NCBI RefSeq assembly: GCF_003325355.1
Contig: NZ_CP030850.1
Coordinates: 2,294,001-2,358,000, forward strand
Origin: Runella rosea
GTDB taxonomy: Bacteria > Bacteroidota > Bacteroidia > Cytophagales > Spirosomataceae
Direction of reading: 5' to 3'
DNA length: 64,000 bases
In this document: piece after piece, positions 57,801-64,000 of the stretch
How positions within the stretch are numbered: position 1 is the stretch's first letter
Layout: every line of letters starts with the position of its first letter
Program-made: the position numbers and the translations under genes
Notes under the pieces: generated by a model
Databases searched by the model: none
What the model was told of the DNA's origin: nothing
What the model saw: only the letters and a program-made list of their open reading frames with translations

Positions 57801-58231
57801 AACAAATACAGTTTAGCATGAAGTGGGTACCGCAGGAAAAGTTTGACAACTAACTTTTTTGATTTTAGTTGATTTGACAAAACTCTAAGTCCATTTTCGT
57901 CTTCTTCCGTTGGAATACCAACCATCAGTTGTTCTTTAAACTCCTTCGCTAAACGCTTTTTTAACAAAATAGCGGATTGAGTATCAATGGCATTTTGCTC
58001 ACTCTTGTTAAAATAATCACGAACTACAAATTCGGGAGACTTGTGCATCCCTATGAGTAAACGGCATTGATTCTCTTCCTCTCCTTGCCAATCTTCTACA
58101 TATTTTGCAATTCTTTTCCAGCCTCGTAAATTGAAGTAACCTACACAAAAATCAGCTTTATGTGAAACTTCTAAAACTTCTGAAAGACCAGTTAGTAAAT
58201 GCTGTTTTATGTTATCGTATATCGTGGGCAT
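54869..58231 (-). CDS. PLD-domain SNF2-like helicase
   Basis: An 1120-aa protein. Residues ~1-200 form a PLD-like domain with HAKLYLLY (H138-K140) and GSSNLTLAGL (158-167). A superfamily 2 SNF2 ATPase follows: Walker A GDVVGLGKT (277-285), DESH box at 350-353, motif III/TPYN in LLSATPYNKSLI, and the C-terminal lobe with IFTQFADTAIYL and RAGRVDRIGQ. A Glu-rich stretch lies near residue 940. It is the first gene of the island operon. The combination is known from modification-linked defence loci. Its 3' end is coupled to the DUF1016 gene. Confidence 0.93.
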   Translation of the reverse strand: MPTIYDNIKQHLLTGLSEVLEVSHKADFCVGYFNLRGWKRIAKYVEDWQGEEENQCRLLIGMHKSPEFVVRDYFNKSEQNAIDTQSAILLKKRLAKEFKEQLMVGIPTEEDENGLRVLSNQLKSKKLVVKLFLRYPLHAKLYLLYRYDKVNPVNSFLGSSNLTLAGLANQGELNVDVQEKDANQKLVTWFEERWNDKFCVDISKELAEIIDTSWASENYTPYQIYLKIAYHLSREARAGLAENTLPLIFQKELLEFQQKAVQIAARHLNKRGGVMIGDVVGLGKTITGTALAKMMEEEHLLETLIICPKNLVEMWEDYTHKYQLRAKIVSITQAQNELPKMRRYRIVMIDESHNLRNREGKRYKVIQEYIQRNESKVILLSATPYNKSLIDLSNQLRLFLPEDRDLGITPENFINSIGGRSYFMGKYQTPIGSLSAFEKSDFIDDWRELMRLYLIRRTRSFIKKSYTQNDPTNNRQYLTFADGRSSYFPDRYAKKVEYDFDVNDPNDQYAQLYSDEIVSVIDKLFLPRYGLGTQQYIEQNPIPFPTPEELIVQSNLGRAGSRLKGFAKTNLFKRLESSGYAFLLSVSRHILRNYIFLYAIENQKPFPIGKQDVAMLDEYLEENDIDNEEITLFGDTTNEEIDLMLTHEQYMNKAASVYALFESKYYNRFDWIGSHLFSKHLQNALNNDSNQLLGILEKGKDWTPQNDRQLNCLYELCTKKHKTEKILIFTQFADTAIYLHKSLKKKGIVNIGCVTGDTENPTEYAHRFSPESNRIKNVKNELRVLITTDVLSEGQNLQDAHIILNYDLPWAIIRLIQRAGRVDRIGQKSDKIYCYSFLPEEGIERIIRLRTRLQSRLEESGEVIGSDEQFFTNQRMRSELETLYNEESGILDEEDDSEVDLASYAYQIWKDATDQNPTLLKTIPDMPEVVYATKNNPQNEGIVSQQNGVIVYARTPEDNDILTWLNDKGATITQSQLTILKTVACEPNAPPLAKIPAHHELVAKGLEVIKEMEKNIGGQLGRHTGVRYRIYHFLKRYYEQNRGTIFVTEALERAIDEIYRYPLREIAKERINRFFKNHVKDDDMVAMITSLREENNLCLISEDDTQSKDPQIICSMGLRL

Positions 58232-58298
58232 TTGTCATTAATTTCGTCAATATTATACAACGGTAGGATAAATCTTTGAAAAAACATTTTATTAAAAA

Positions 58299-58335
58299 TC
58301 AGCCTTGGAAAGTTTTAAAAACTTTCCAAGGCTGA
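58299..58335 (-). terminator. Terminator of the ceramidase-like gene (18-bp perfect palindrome)
   Basis: A perfect 18-bp stem with a 1-nt centre, from TCAGCCTTGGAAAG inward. On the minus strand it is followed by TTTTTAAT, so it is a strong rho-independent terminator 4 bp past the gene stop. It also sits inside the right end of the island. Confidence 0.88.
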
Positions 58336-58339
58336 TAAA

Positions 58340-59698
58340 TCACGACATCTTATCAATCAAGTCCCGCACAATTTCCTGAAAATAAGCACCGTTGTAAGGC
58401 CCAAACCAGTTCATGGTTAGGGTTTCGTAGGTATCTCTTCCGTAGTATTTATCGGGTGTAATGTACCCAATATACCCTCCATTGAAGCTCGTAACCATCA
58501 ACTGCAATCCTTTCTTTTCAGCATAGGCGCTCATTTCGGCCACCAATTCTCCCGAAAAATCACAGGGAAAACCAACCATCAAAACATTACCGATGCGCAT
58601 CGCCTTGACATAATTGGGATAATCGCCAAAGGCCCAATGAAACACCCAAGGTCTCATGCTCAAACCCGTAGTAACTCTCGGAACCGGCTGGCGAAGAGGC
58701 AATGGGAGCGTTACCATTTGAAAAACTGGATTTGGGAAAGGTTGGATTTGAGTAAGTTGCTTCTGAACATCGCTTTCTAAACTGTCGGCTTCGGTCCCCA
58801 CTTTGACAAAATCAGAATCGGATTCTATCCCAATTTTAGGCCCCATACTCCCCACCGCCCCCGACATAAACAGGGCAAAATTGGCCTCTCCTTTTTCCAA
58901 CGAATCTACCAACACCCCTGGGTAATCGCGCGATAGCACAATGTTGTCGGAACTCATAATCGTTGAATGGGCCGCGTAGGTGCACAGCAAGGCTTTTTGG
59001 CCATCGTTTCTTACAAACTGCATGGTACGCACAAACGGGTCAATAGTCCCTTCATCAAACGCCCGATTTCTAACACGAGCGGTATCAGCCAATTGATTGT
59101 ACGCCACTGTTGCAGGTTGGAGGTCTTTTTGCGCTGATTGCACTGCTTTTACAATCGCATCGGCAATCCACGTCACGTTTGCTTCGTTAAATTCTCCCCC
59201 AAACAACTTTCCGACAATTCCTTCACTCCAACCACCCATGCTGTTGTGCGAGTGCGTTGCGCCAAAATAAACCTGCTCAAACGGAATTCCTGTTGCTTTG
59301 AGTTTCTCTTTGAGTTGTTCGGTAACGGCGGGCGGAATAATCAATAAATCAGCGGCAACGATTGCGGCTTTGGTATCGCCATTTTCGATGACCACGGCCC
59401 GAACATAAATAGAATCATGCACGGAGGTATACAAAGCCCCCCGCCTTACGCCATATCCGGCGGTCGGCGTGGGTGATTTGGGCGTAAAATTCACTTTTGC
59501 CCAACCGACTTTCAGTTGATTAACGCCCAACGACTGCTTTCTAACTGGCAGCTCCTTCATTTGGGTCTTCCATTGTTGATAATAGGGCATTTCTTGGTAG
59601 GGCGTATCGTCGATGGTAGTCAACATACACACCAATACAACCGCAATCAGCGCGACCAGACCGCCGAGAATTTTGAGAAGGATTTTGAGAAAACGCAT
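58340..59698 (-). CDS. Neutral/alkaline ceramidase-like protein
   Basis: A 452-aa protein starting at the ATG at 59698. An N-terminal membrane anchor (residues ~8-30) is followed by the neutral-ceramidase N-terminal domain with VGWAKVNFTPKSPTPTAGYG, VVIENGDTKAAIVAADLLIIP and FGATHSHNSMGGW (metal-binding His pair). A second catalytic-type block is AAHSTIMSSDN followed by FMSGAVGSMGP. It would act on N-acyl sphingolipids, consistent with sphingolipid-making Bacteroidota. It is shorter than typical ceramidases (~650 aa), lacking the C-terminal Ig-like domain. Its last 12 residues lie in the right direct repeat of the island. Confidence 0.87.
   Translation of the reverse strand: MRFLKILLKILGGLVALIAVVLVCMLTTIDDTPYQEMPYYQQWKTQMKELPVRKQSLGVNQLKVGWAKVNFTPKSPTPTAGYGVRRGALYTSVHDSIYVRAVVIENGDTKAAIVAADLLIIPPAVTEQLKEKLKATGIPFEQVYFGATHSHNSMGGWSEGIVGKLFGGEFNEANVTWIADAIVKAVQSAQKDLQPATVAYNQLADTARVRNRAFDEGTIDPFVRTMQFVRNDGQKALLCTYAAHSTIMSSDNIVLSRDYPGVLVDSLEKGEANFALFMSGAVGSMGPKIGIESDSDFVKVGTEADSLESDVQKQLTQIQPFPNPVFQMVTLPLPLRQPVPRVTTGLSMRPWVFHWAFGDYPNYVKAMRIGNVLMVGFPCDFSGELVAEMSAYAEKKGLQLMVTSFNGGYIGYITPDKYYGRDTYETLTMNWFGPYNGAYFQEIVRDLIDKMS
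58344..58382. repeat. Right 39-bp direct repeat (native ceramidase gene 3' end)
   Basis: It encodes the C-terminal residues FQEIVRDLIDKMS of the ceramidase-like gene on the minus strand. It differs from the left copy (47910-47948) at two positions. It marks the right end of the island. Confidence 0.85.
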
Positions 59699-59762
59699 TT
59701 TAAGAAGGAGCAAAAGTTTGATTTATGAGGCACAAACTAAGATAGAAATAACGACTGTACAT

Positions 59763-59796
59763 AAAAAGGCGCAAAGAAATATAATCTCTTTGCGCC
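59763..59796 (-). terminator. lutC terminator
   Basis: GGCGCAAAGA pairs with TCTTTGCGCC (10 bp, ~9-nt loop), followed on the minus strand by five T, ~25 bp after the lutC stop. Confidence 0.9.
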
Positions 59797-59820
59797 CCAG
59801 TACTTTTTATAGGATTTTGT

Positions 59821-60399
59821 TTACTCCATCAAAAACGCCAACATAGACTTCGGGCCATGCGCTCCCAAGACCAAAGATTGTTCAATATCTGCGGTTTTGG
59901 AAGGGCCCGCAATGAAGGCCCCAAACCCATAACGCTCTCCTCCGATACGGATGTAAGCATCATGCATCTTGGGTACGAGTTCTGATTTTTGAATCACTAA
60001 GGCGAGCGTCTCGGCAATAAAAGGCGTTACACGTTGCCCCATTTCGGTCTCCGTGACCCAAATAGAGCCATTTTCGGCCACGCCAAATTGGCCTTTCAAA
60101 ATGGCCAATCCCACATCTTCCAAAGAATGTGGGTCTGATTTTATCCAACTTTCTTGCGCTACATCTGCCAATGGGTCAATGTTGGTCACAATGCGACGCC
60201 CACCGAAATGCGTTTGGATATACGCCCTGATTTCTTCCCAATCTTTGACATAAACTACCTCGCCGCCAATTGCGGTCAGAACGGCCTTAAACTGTTCTAC
60301 CAAATTCGCGTAAGGATTGCCAAAATTTTGAATTTCGGGCAACGGCGTCAAATCTGGTTTGTTTTTGGCTACAGCAGCCAGTATTTTTTCACGACTCAT
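59821..60399 (-). CDS. lutC: LutC-type lactate utilisation protein (LUD domain)
   Basis: A 192-aa LUD (DUF162) protein. The late NGSIWVTETEMGQR and TPFIAETLALVIQKSELVPKMHDAY region and the terminal VLGAHGPKSMLAFLM are typical for LutC/YkgG, the small subunit of the NAD-independent L-lactate oxidation complex. It is the third gene of the lut set, separated from lutB by 182 bp with a 21-bp tandem repeat. Confidence 0.92.
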   Translation of the reverse strand: MSREKILAAVAKNKPDLTPLPEIQNFGNPYANLVEQFKAVLTAIGGEVVYVKDWEEIRAYIQTHFGGRRIVTNIDPLADVAQESWIKSDPHSLEDVGLAILKGQFGVAENGSIWVTETEMGQRVTPFIAETLALVIQKSELVPKMHDAYIRIGGERYGFGAFIAGPSKTADIEQSLVLGAHGPKSMLAFLME

Positions 60400-60489
60400 T
60401 TTAATATATTTTTGTCATGCTGGAAGCATCTAAATGCAACTGAAGCAGTCGATAAATTTAGGTCAATGTTTGGCTCTTTCTAACTCGCT

Positions 60490-60573
60490 GGGCAAACGCA
60501 AGGCTTGTTTGGGCAAACGCAAGGCTTGCTTGGGCAAACGCAAGGCTTGCTTGGGCAAACGCAAGGCTTGCCC
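60490..60573. repeat. 21-bp tandem repeat, four copies, between lutB and lutC
   Basis: Units begin at 60490, 60511, 60532 and 60553 (GGGCAAACGCAAGGCTTG plus TTT, CTT, CTT or CCC). They are nearly identical. The end unit runs into GCCCCTAC, linking it to the REP-like palindromes near 33.5 and 39.6 kb. It is inside the lut operon. Confidence 0.88.
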
Positions 60574-60581
60574 CTACTTCC

Positions 60582-61946
60582 TCACTTCTCACCCCTGTTT
60601 TTCTTGTACCATTCGCCAAACGATTCCTTGGGTGGCTCAGGCATTTCGCGTTGCTTGAACCAAGGATTGAATGAATTATTCACCACAAATGGGGCATTAG
60701 CCATGGCAAATCGGCCGATTTTTCCCGACAAATGATACACAGTTGGATTGGATAACACTGCCGACATCACTTTCATGCTCAACGTTTTAGCAGTGGGAGA
60801 ATGTCCGCTTTTCGTCAACTCCTGACGCCATTCATACAACTGCTCATGGATGTTAATTTTAACGGGACATACATTCGAACAACTGCCGCAAAGGGTACTG
60901 GCAAAGGGCAAATCTGCATTTTTGGTCATGTCTAAATTGGGCGCTAAAATCGCCCCAATGGGTCCCGCCACTGCGTTGTGATAGCTGTGCCCGCCACTGC
61001 GACGATACACGGGGCAGGTATTCATACACGCCCCACAACGAATACATTTGAGCGAATTGCGGAACTGCTCGCGTCCCAATTGCACCGTACGGCCGTTGTC
61101 TACCAACACAATGTGCATTTGCTGACCCTCACGCGGTTTACCAAAATGACTCGAATAAGTAGTAATCGGCTGCCCAGTAGCCGAGCGCGTCAGTAGACGC
61201 AGAAAAACGCCCAAATGCTCGCGTTTGGGAATGATTTTTTCGATGCCCATGCACGCAATGTGTACATCTGCGAGGTGCGCCCCCATGTCGGCATTACCTT
61301 CATTGGTACAGACCACAAACTCGCCCGTTTCGGCTACGGCAAAGTTCACGCCCGTAATGGCTACTCGACGCGTCAAAAACTTTTCGCGGAGGTTTGCGCG
61401 TGCCGCGTGTGTCAATAAAACAGGGTCTGCACAGCCTTCGGGCGTTCCTAAATGTTTATGAAATAAAACGCCAATTTCTTCTTTTTTCCAGTGAATACAG
61501 GGCAACACGATGTGGCTCGGTGGCTCGTCGGCCAACTGAACAATACGCTCGCCCAAGTCAGTATCAATCACTTCCACTCCGTTTTCGGTCAGGTACGGAT
61601 TGAGGTGACACTCTTCCGTGAGCATCGACTTGCTCTTCACTATTTCCGTTACGCCTTGGCTTTTCAGAATCGAAAGTATAATTTGGTTATGCTCGTGGGC
61701 ATCGGCCGCCCAATGCACAGTAATGCCGTTTTTCTGCGCATTTTTCTCAAATTCAATCAAATAATTGTCTAAGTTAGACAATACATTATGCTTGATTTGA
61801 GAGGCGGTCTCGCGCAGTTGTTCCCATTCGGGGATGGCAAAAGCCGCGCGGTCGCGTTTTTGGCGCACCCACCAAAGCGTCTCGTCGTGCCAAGTAGTAC
61901 GGTCAAAATCCTTATTAAACTTTTCGGCGGCGTCAGCGTGGTTCAT
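60582..61946 (-). CDS. lutB: LutB-type iron-sulfur lactate utilisation protein
   Basis: A 454-aa LutB/YkgF, started at the ATG at 61946 (the frame opens with TTG three codons earlier). It has an N-terminal LUD domain (STLTEE-like signature: KSKSMLTEECHLNPYL) and a C-terminal ferredoxin-like part with two 4Fe-4S cysteine sets: CIRCGACMNTCPVYRR and CGSCSNVCPVK. It transfers electrons from lactate in the LutABC complex. Its neighbours are lutA upstream (81-bp gap) and lutC downstream. Confidence 0.94.
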   Translation of the reverse strand: MNHADAAEKFNKDFDRTTWHDETLWWVRQKRDRAAFAIPEWEQLRETASQIKHNVLSNLDNYLIEFEKNAQKNGITVHWAADAHEHNQIILSILKSQGVTEIVKSKSMLTEECHLNPYLTENGVEVIDTDLGERIVQLADEPPSHIVLPCIHWKKEEIGVLFHKHLGTPEGCADPVLLTHAARANLREKFLTRRVAITGVNFAVAETGEFVVCTNEGNADMGAHLADVHIACMGIEKIIPKREHLGVFLRLLTRSATGQPITTYSSHFGKPREGQQMHIVLVDNGRTVQLGREQFRNSLKCIRCGACMNTCPVYRRSGGHSYHNAVAGPIGAILAPNLDMTKNADLPFASTLCGSCSNVCPVKINIHEQLYEWRQELTKSGHSPTAKTLSMKVMSAVLSNPTVYHLSGKIGRFAMANAPFVVNNSFNPWFKQREMPEPPKESFGEWYKKNRGEK

Positions 61947-62027
61947 TTTTTTCAAGTATTAAGGGTTGCTCACAACCCGATACGACAATCTCGTGGCAGA
62001 TTTGAGAATCTATTACCACACTAGAAA

Positions 62028-62762
62028 TCATTTCGCATTTAGAATCTCAGCGATGTGCATTACTTTGATGGGCAATTGACGACGGCGAATAACGCCCTCC
62101 AAGTGCATCAAACACGACATATCACCTCCAGTCAGAACTTCGGTGCCGTTTTTGACGTGGTCATCTACGCGGTCGATACCCATCCGTACGGAAACAGCTT
62201 CTTCGGCTACGCAAAATGTACCGCCAAATCCGCAACATTCATCCACCCGGTCGAGCTTTACTAACTCTAAACCAGTAACCATGTTCAATAGTTTTTCGGG
62301 TTTGGAAAATGGCGGTGCCACCAACTCCGACATCTGGGCTACGTGCAACCCCCGCTGCCCGTGGCAACTCTGGTGTACTCCTACGCGGTGCGGGAAATGG
62401 GCCGTTAAATTTTCAACCTTTAGGATATCAGTCAAAAACTCCGTGAGTTCATAAATATGCGTCCGCACGTGCGTTGCTTCGCCCTCGCGTTTGTCGTCAT
62501 GCAGGTGGTCTTTGATGTGCAGCACACAGCTTCCCGACGGGGAAACGATATAGTCAAACTCCGAGAAGTTGTTGACAAACAAACGATTACAGTCATGCGT
62601 CAGGTGTTCATAGCCAGAATTGGCCATGGGCTGACCGCAGCACGTTTGTTTGGCAGGATACGAAACCTGACATCCAAACCTCTCTAATAATTGAAGCGTA
62701 GCAATACCCACTTGCGGGTAAAACTGGTCTACGTAGCAGGGAATAAATAAGCCGACTTTCAT
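62028..62762 (-). CDS. lutA: LutA-type (Fe-S)-binding lactate utilisation protein
   Basis: A 244-aa LutA/YkgE with two CCG domains: YPAKQTCCGQPMANSGYEHL in the first and VDECCGFGGTFCVAEE in the second, which form iron-sulfur cluster/heterodisulfide-type sites. The middle GVHQSCHGQRGL is the conserved linker motif. It starts the lut set. No lactate permease is next to it. Confidence 0.94.
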   Translation of the reverse strand: MKVGLFIPCYVDQFYPQVGIATLQLLERFGCQVSYPAKQTCCGQPMANSGYEHLTHDCNRLFVNNFSEFDYIVSPSGSCVLHIKDHLHDDKREGEATHVRTHIYELTEFLTDILKVENLTAHFPHRVGVHQSCHGQRGLHVAQMSELVAPPFSKPEKLLNMVTGLELVKLDRVDECCGFGGTFCVAEEAVSVRMGIDRVDDHVKNGTEVLTGGDMSCLMHLEGVIRRRQLPIKVMHIAEILNAK

Positions 62763-62840
62763 AGCACAAACTTACATTATTCCCCACTAAAATGCTGTCC
62801 TGTGGACACCTGTTAAAGAAATTTAATGCGCCCGAAATGG

Positions 62841-64000
62841 TTACTTTTTTTGCTGCAAAAACACATGCACCCCTTTTTTGTTCGCTACCACAACATCAGG
62901 AAGGCGGTCGTTGTTCATATCTTCCGTCACAACGTGCAAGCCTACGCCCGAGTTATTGTCAATTTCGTGGGGCGTCCAAGTGGGCGTTGGGCCAGGTTTG
63001 AATTCAAACCAATACAATACCGCTGGCTGAAACTCGCCGGGGTCATTGCCATTGTGCGCAAAATAACGTTTACCTGTCACCAAATCTTTTTGTCCATCGC
63101 CATTGATGTCAACTAAACTTAGTCCGTGTGTCTGCGAAAAAGCTTTATATATTTCGTGCTTCGTCCAAGTGGGGTTACCTTGTCCGTCTTTGCCCTGTTC
63201 GTGCCACCACATACCATAGGCATGCGCCGAAGTACTGATAACATCTTTCAACCCATCCTGATTTACATCAAGTAGGTACATTTGAGAACAATCTTCGCCC
63301 AAATTTGCCTTGTGAAATGCCCAATTCGGCTGTTTACGGTCGGCAGGTGCTTCCCACCAACCTTCTTTGATGAGCACATCAAGTCGGCCATCATCGTTCA
63401 TATCTACCAAACCAAGGCCGTGGGTAAATCGGTGAGTTCCAGGAATGTTTCCTTCCGCAATCACGGTTTTTTCCCATTGCGTATCACCTTTTTTGGTGGG
63501 AGATTTCAACCATATAATCTGTTTTGATTCGGAATCATTACCGACAATATCGGGGCGACCGTCACCGTCGATATCGCCAAAATACGGAGATTCATTGCCC
63601 AGCGATTTGCTAATTACATGTACTTTCCAGTGGCCGGGTTTATTCTGGGGATTTTCGTGCCACACCACCGGAATTCCAGGATAATCTACCCGTATCAAAT
63701 CAATCCAGCCATCCTGATTGACATCCATACTGAAATTCAGGAACGAATTACTGTAGCCGCCATTAACAGTGAAAGTATCTCCTTTGGCAATTTCGTGACG
63801 TTCCCAGTTGGGCGCCTGAAACCAAAATGCCCCTGCCATAACGTCCTTCTTTCCGTCATGATTCACATCTCCTACCGCCACGCCTTCCGAAAAGAACATC
63901 TTGGTCAGTACTTGTTTTGTAAAACTCACTTCTTTCCCTTTCTGCGCACAAACGGTCGTTATTCCTGCAAAAAGAGGCATGAGGGCAATCAATCCTATCT
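62841..64000 (-). CDS. FG-GAP/VCBS repeat exported protein (start beyond window)
   Basis: At least 383 aa to the window edge. The frame stays open upstream of the annotated region (IGLIALMPLFAGITTVCAQ reads as the end of a signal peptide), so its start codon probably lies just outside. About seven Ca-binding FG-GAP repeats are visible (for example GDVNHDGKKDVMAG, GDIDGDGRPDIVGN, DMNDDGRLDVLI, DVNQDGLKDVIS, DINGDGQKDLVTG, EDMNNDRLPDVVVA), giving a seven-bladed propeller like integrin alpha. Role unknown, probably extracellular binding. Confidence 0.85.
   Translation of the reverse strand, partial: IGLIALMPLFAGITTVCAQKGKEVSFTKQVLTKMFFSEGVAVGDVNHDGKKDVMAGAFWFQAPNWERHEIAKGDTFTVNGGYSNSFLNFSMDVNQDGWIDLIRVDYPGIPVVWHENPQNKPGHWKVHVISKSLGNESPYFGDIDGDGRPDIVGNDSESKQIIWLKSPTKKGDTQWEKTVIAEGNIPGTHRFTHGLGLVDMNDDGRLDVLIKEGWWEAPADRKQPNWAFHKANLGEDCSQMYLLDVNQDGLKDVISTSAHAYGMWWHEQGKDGQGNPTWTKHEIYKAFSQTHGLSLVDINGDGQKDLVTGKRYFAHNGNDPGEFQPAVLYWFEFKPGPTPTWTPHEIDNNSGVGLHVVTEDMNNDRLPDVVVANKKGVHVFLQQKK

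Larger units (their letters stand above)
47910..58382. mobile_element. 10.4-kb accessory (defence-type) genomic island bounded by direct repeats
   Basis: The segment is bracketed by the 39-bp repeats and contains one minus-strand operon: helicase, DUF1016 nuclease, methyltransferase and DUF262 protein. Its genes are of the restriction/defence kind, unlike the housekeeping genes on both sides, and stretches of it (DUF262 and helicase genes) are visibly more AT-rich. No integrase, transposase or excisionase is inside, so the means of insertion is unknown. A gene-end target with a regenerated copy resembles site-specific integration into the 3' end of a gene, with loss of the recombinase, or homologous exchange at that spot. 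Confidence 0.75.

Noticed and set aside
47910-58382. Assignment of the island to a named system (BREX, DISARM, type I restriction)
   Set aside because: PglZ, BrxC, DUF1998 (DrmB) and HsdS/HsdR proteins are all missing.
60490-60573. CRISPR-like array
   Set aside because: The 21-bp units follow each other directly with no spacers, and no cas genes are nearby.

Overview
The window looks like a chromosome segment from a Bacteroidota bacterium, most likely a Cytophagales member of the Runella/Dyadobacter/Spirosoma kind. The grounds are a GldD gliding lipoprotein, a GH97 glycosidase, a subclass A2-like class A beta-lactamase, LytS/LytTR two-component genes, a BshA bacillithiol enzyme, the birA-rsfS-ftsH neighbourhood and promoters of the TTG/TAnnTTTG type. 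Genus is inference. I saw no rRNA, convincing tRNA, CRISPR array, transposase or integrase.

Layout. 0-3.5 kb: truncated secreted propeller-like gene, LytS-type kinase with LytTR regulator, long AT-rich gap, AraC-type regulator. 3.5-9 kb: acyl-CoA carboxylase beta subunit, prephenate dehydrogenase, RibD and CTP synthase. 9-14.7 kb: a co-directional run of a DUF4230 protein, a GH97 glycosidase, a class A beta-lactamase and an unusually long D-Ala-D-Ala ligase. 14.7-20.9 kb: two guanidino-group hydrolases separated by a Uma2 nuclease-like gene, a two-gene version of 5'-nucleotidase/UshA, and BshA. 21-28.4 kb: UbiA prenyltransferase, TapB-like protein, gldD, birA, rsfS, ftsH, a YciI-like protein, rpsU and a Ppx/GppA phosphatase. 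28.4-35.7 kb: amidohydrolase, IlvD/Edd dehydratase, a second Uma2 gene, an ABA4-like membrane protein, cobalamin adenosyltransferase, IlvE and a WaaE-like glycosyltransferase. 35.8-47.8 kb: a TPR sensor kinase with no partner nearby, D-aminoacylase, two tandem M14 carboxypeptidase paralogues (the second has lost its catalytic residues), an ABC ATPase and a tricorn-like S41 protease.

The most notable part is 47.9-58.4 kb, a 10.4-kb accessory island on the minus strand. It carries a PLD-SNF2 helicase, a DUF1016/YhcG-type nuclease, an Eco57I-like DNA methyltransferase fused to a Schlafen-type AlbA_2 domain (broken by a one-base frameshift) and a DUF262/HNH (GmrSD-like) protein, in one tight operon. 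The island is bracketed by 39-bp direct repeats with two mismatches. One repeat is the 3' end of the adjacent ceramidase-like gene and the other is a diverged copy of that same gene end. No integrase is present inside. I read this as a modification-linked anti-phage defence module inserted at the 3' end of a protein-coding gene.

58.3-64 kb: ceramidase-like gene, lutABC lactate-oxidation operon (with a 21-bp tandem repeat between lutB and lutC), and a truncated FG-GAP/VCBS repeat protein. Several intergenic hairpins recur across the window (a GTAGGGGCAGGC-type palindrome near 33.5 and 39.6 kb, a related tandem array at 60.5 kb, and a complex stem-loop at 47.8 kb). They look like dispersed REP-like repeats, some of which may also act as terminators.
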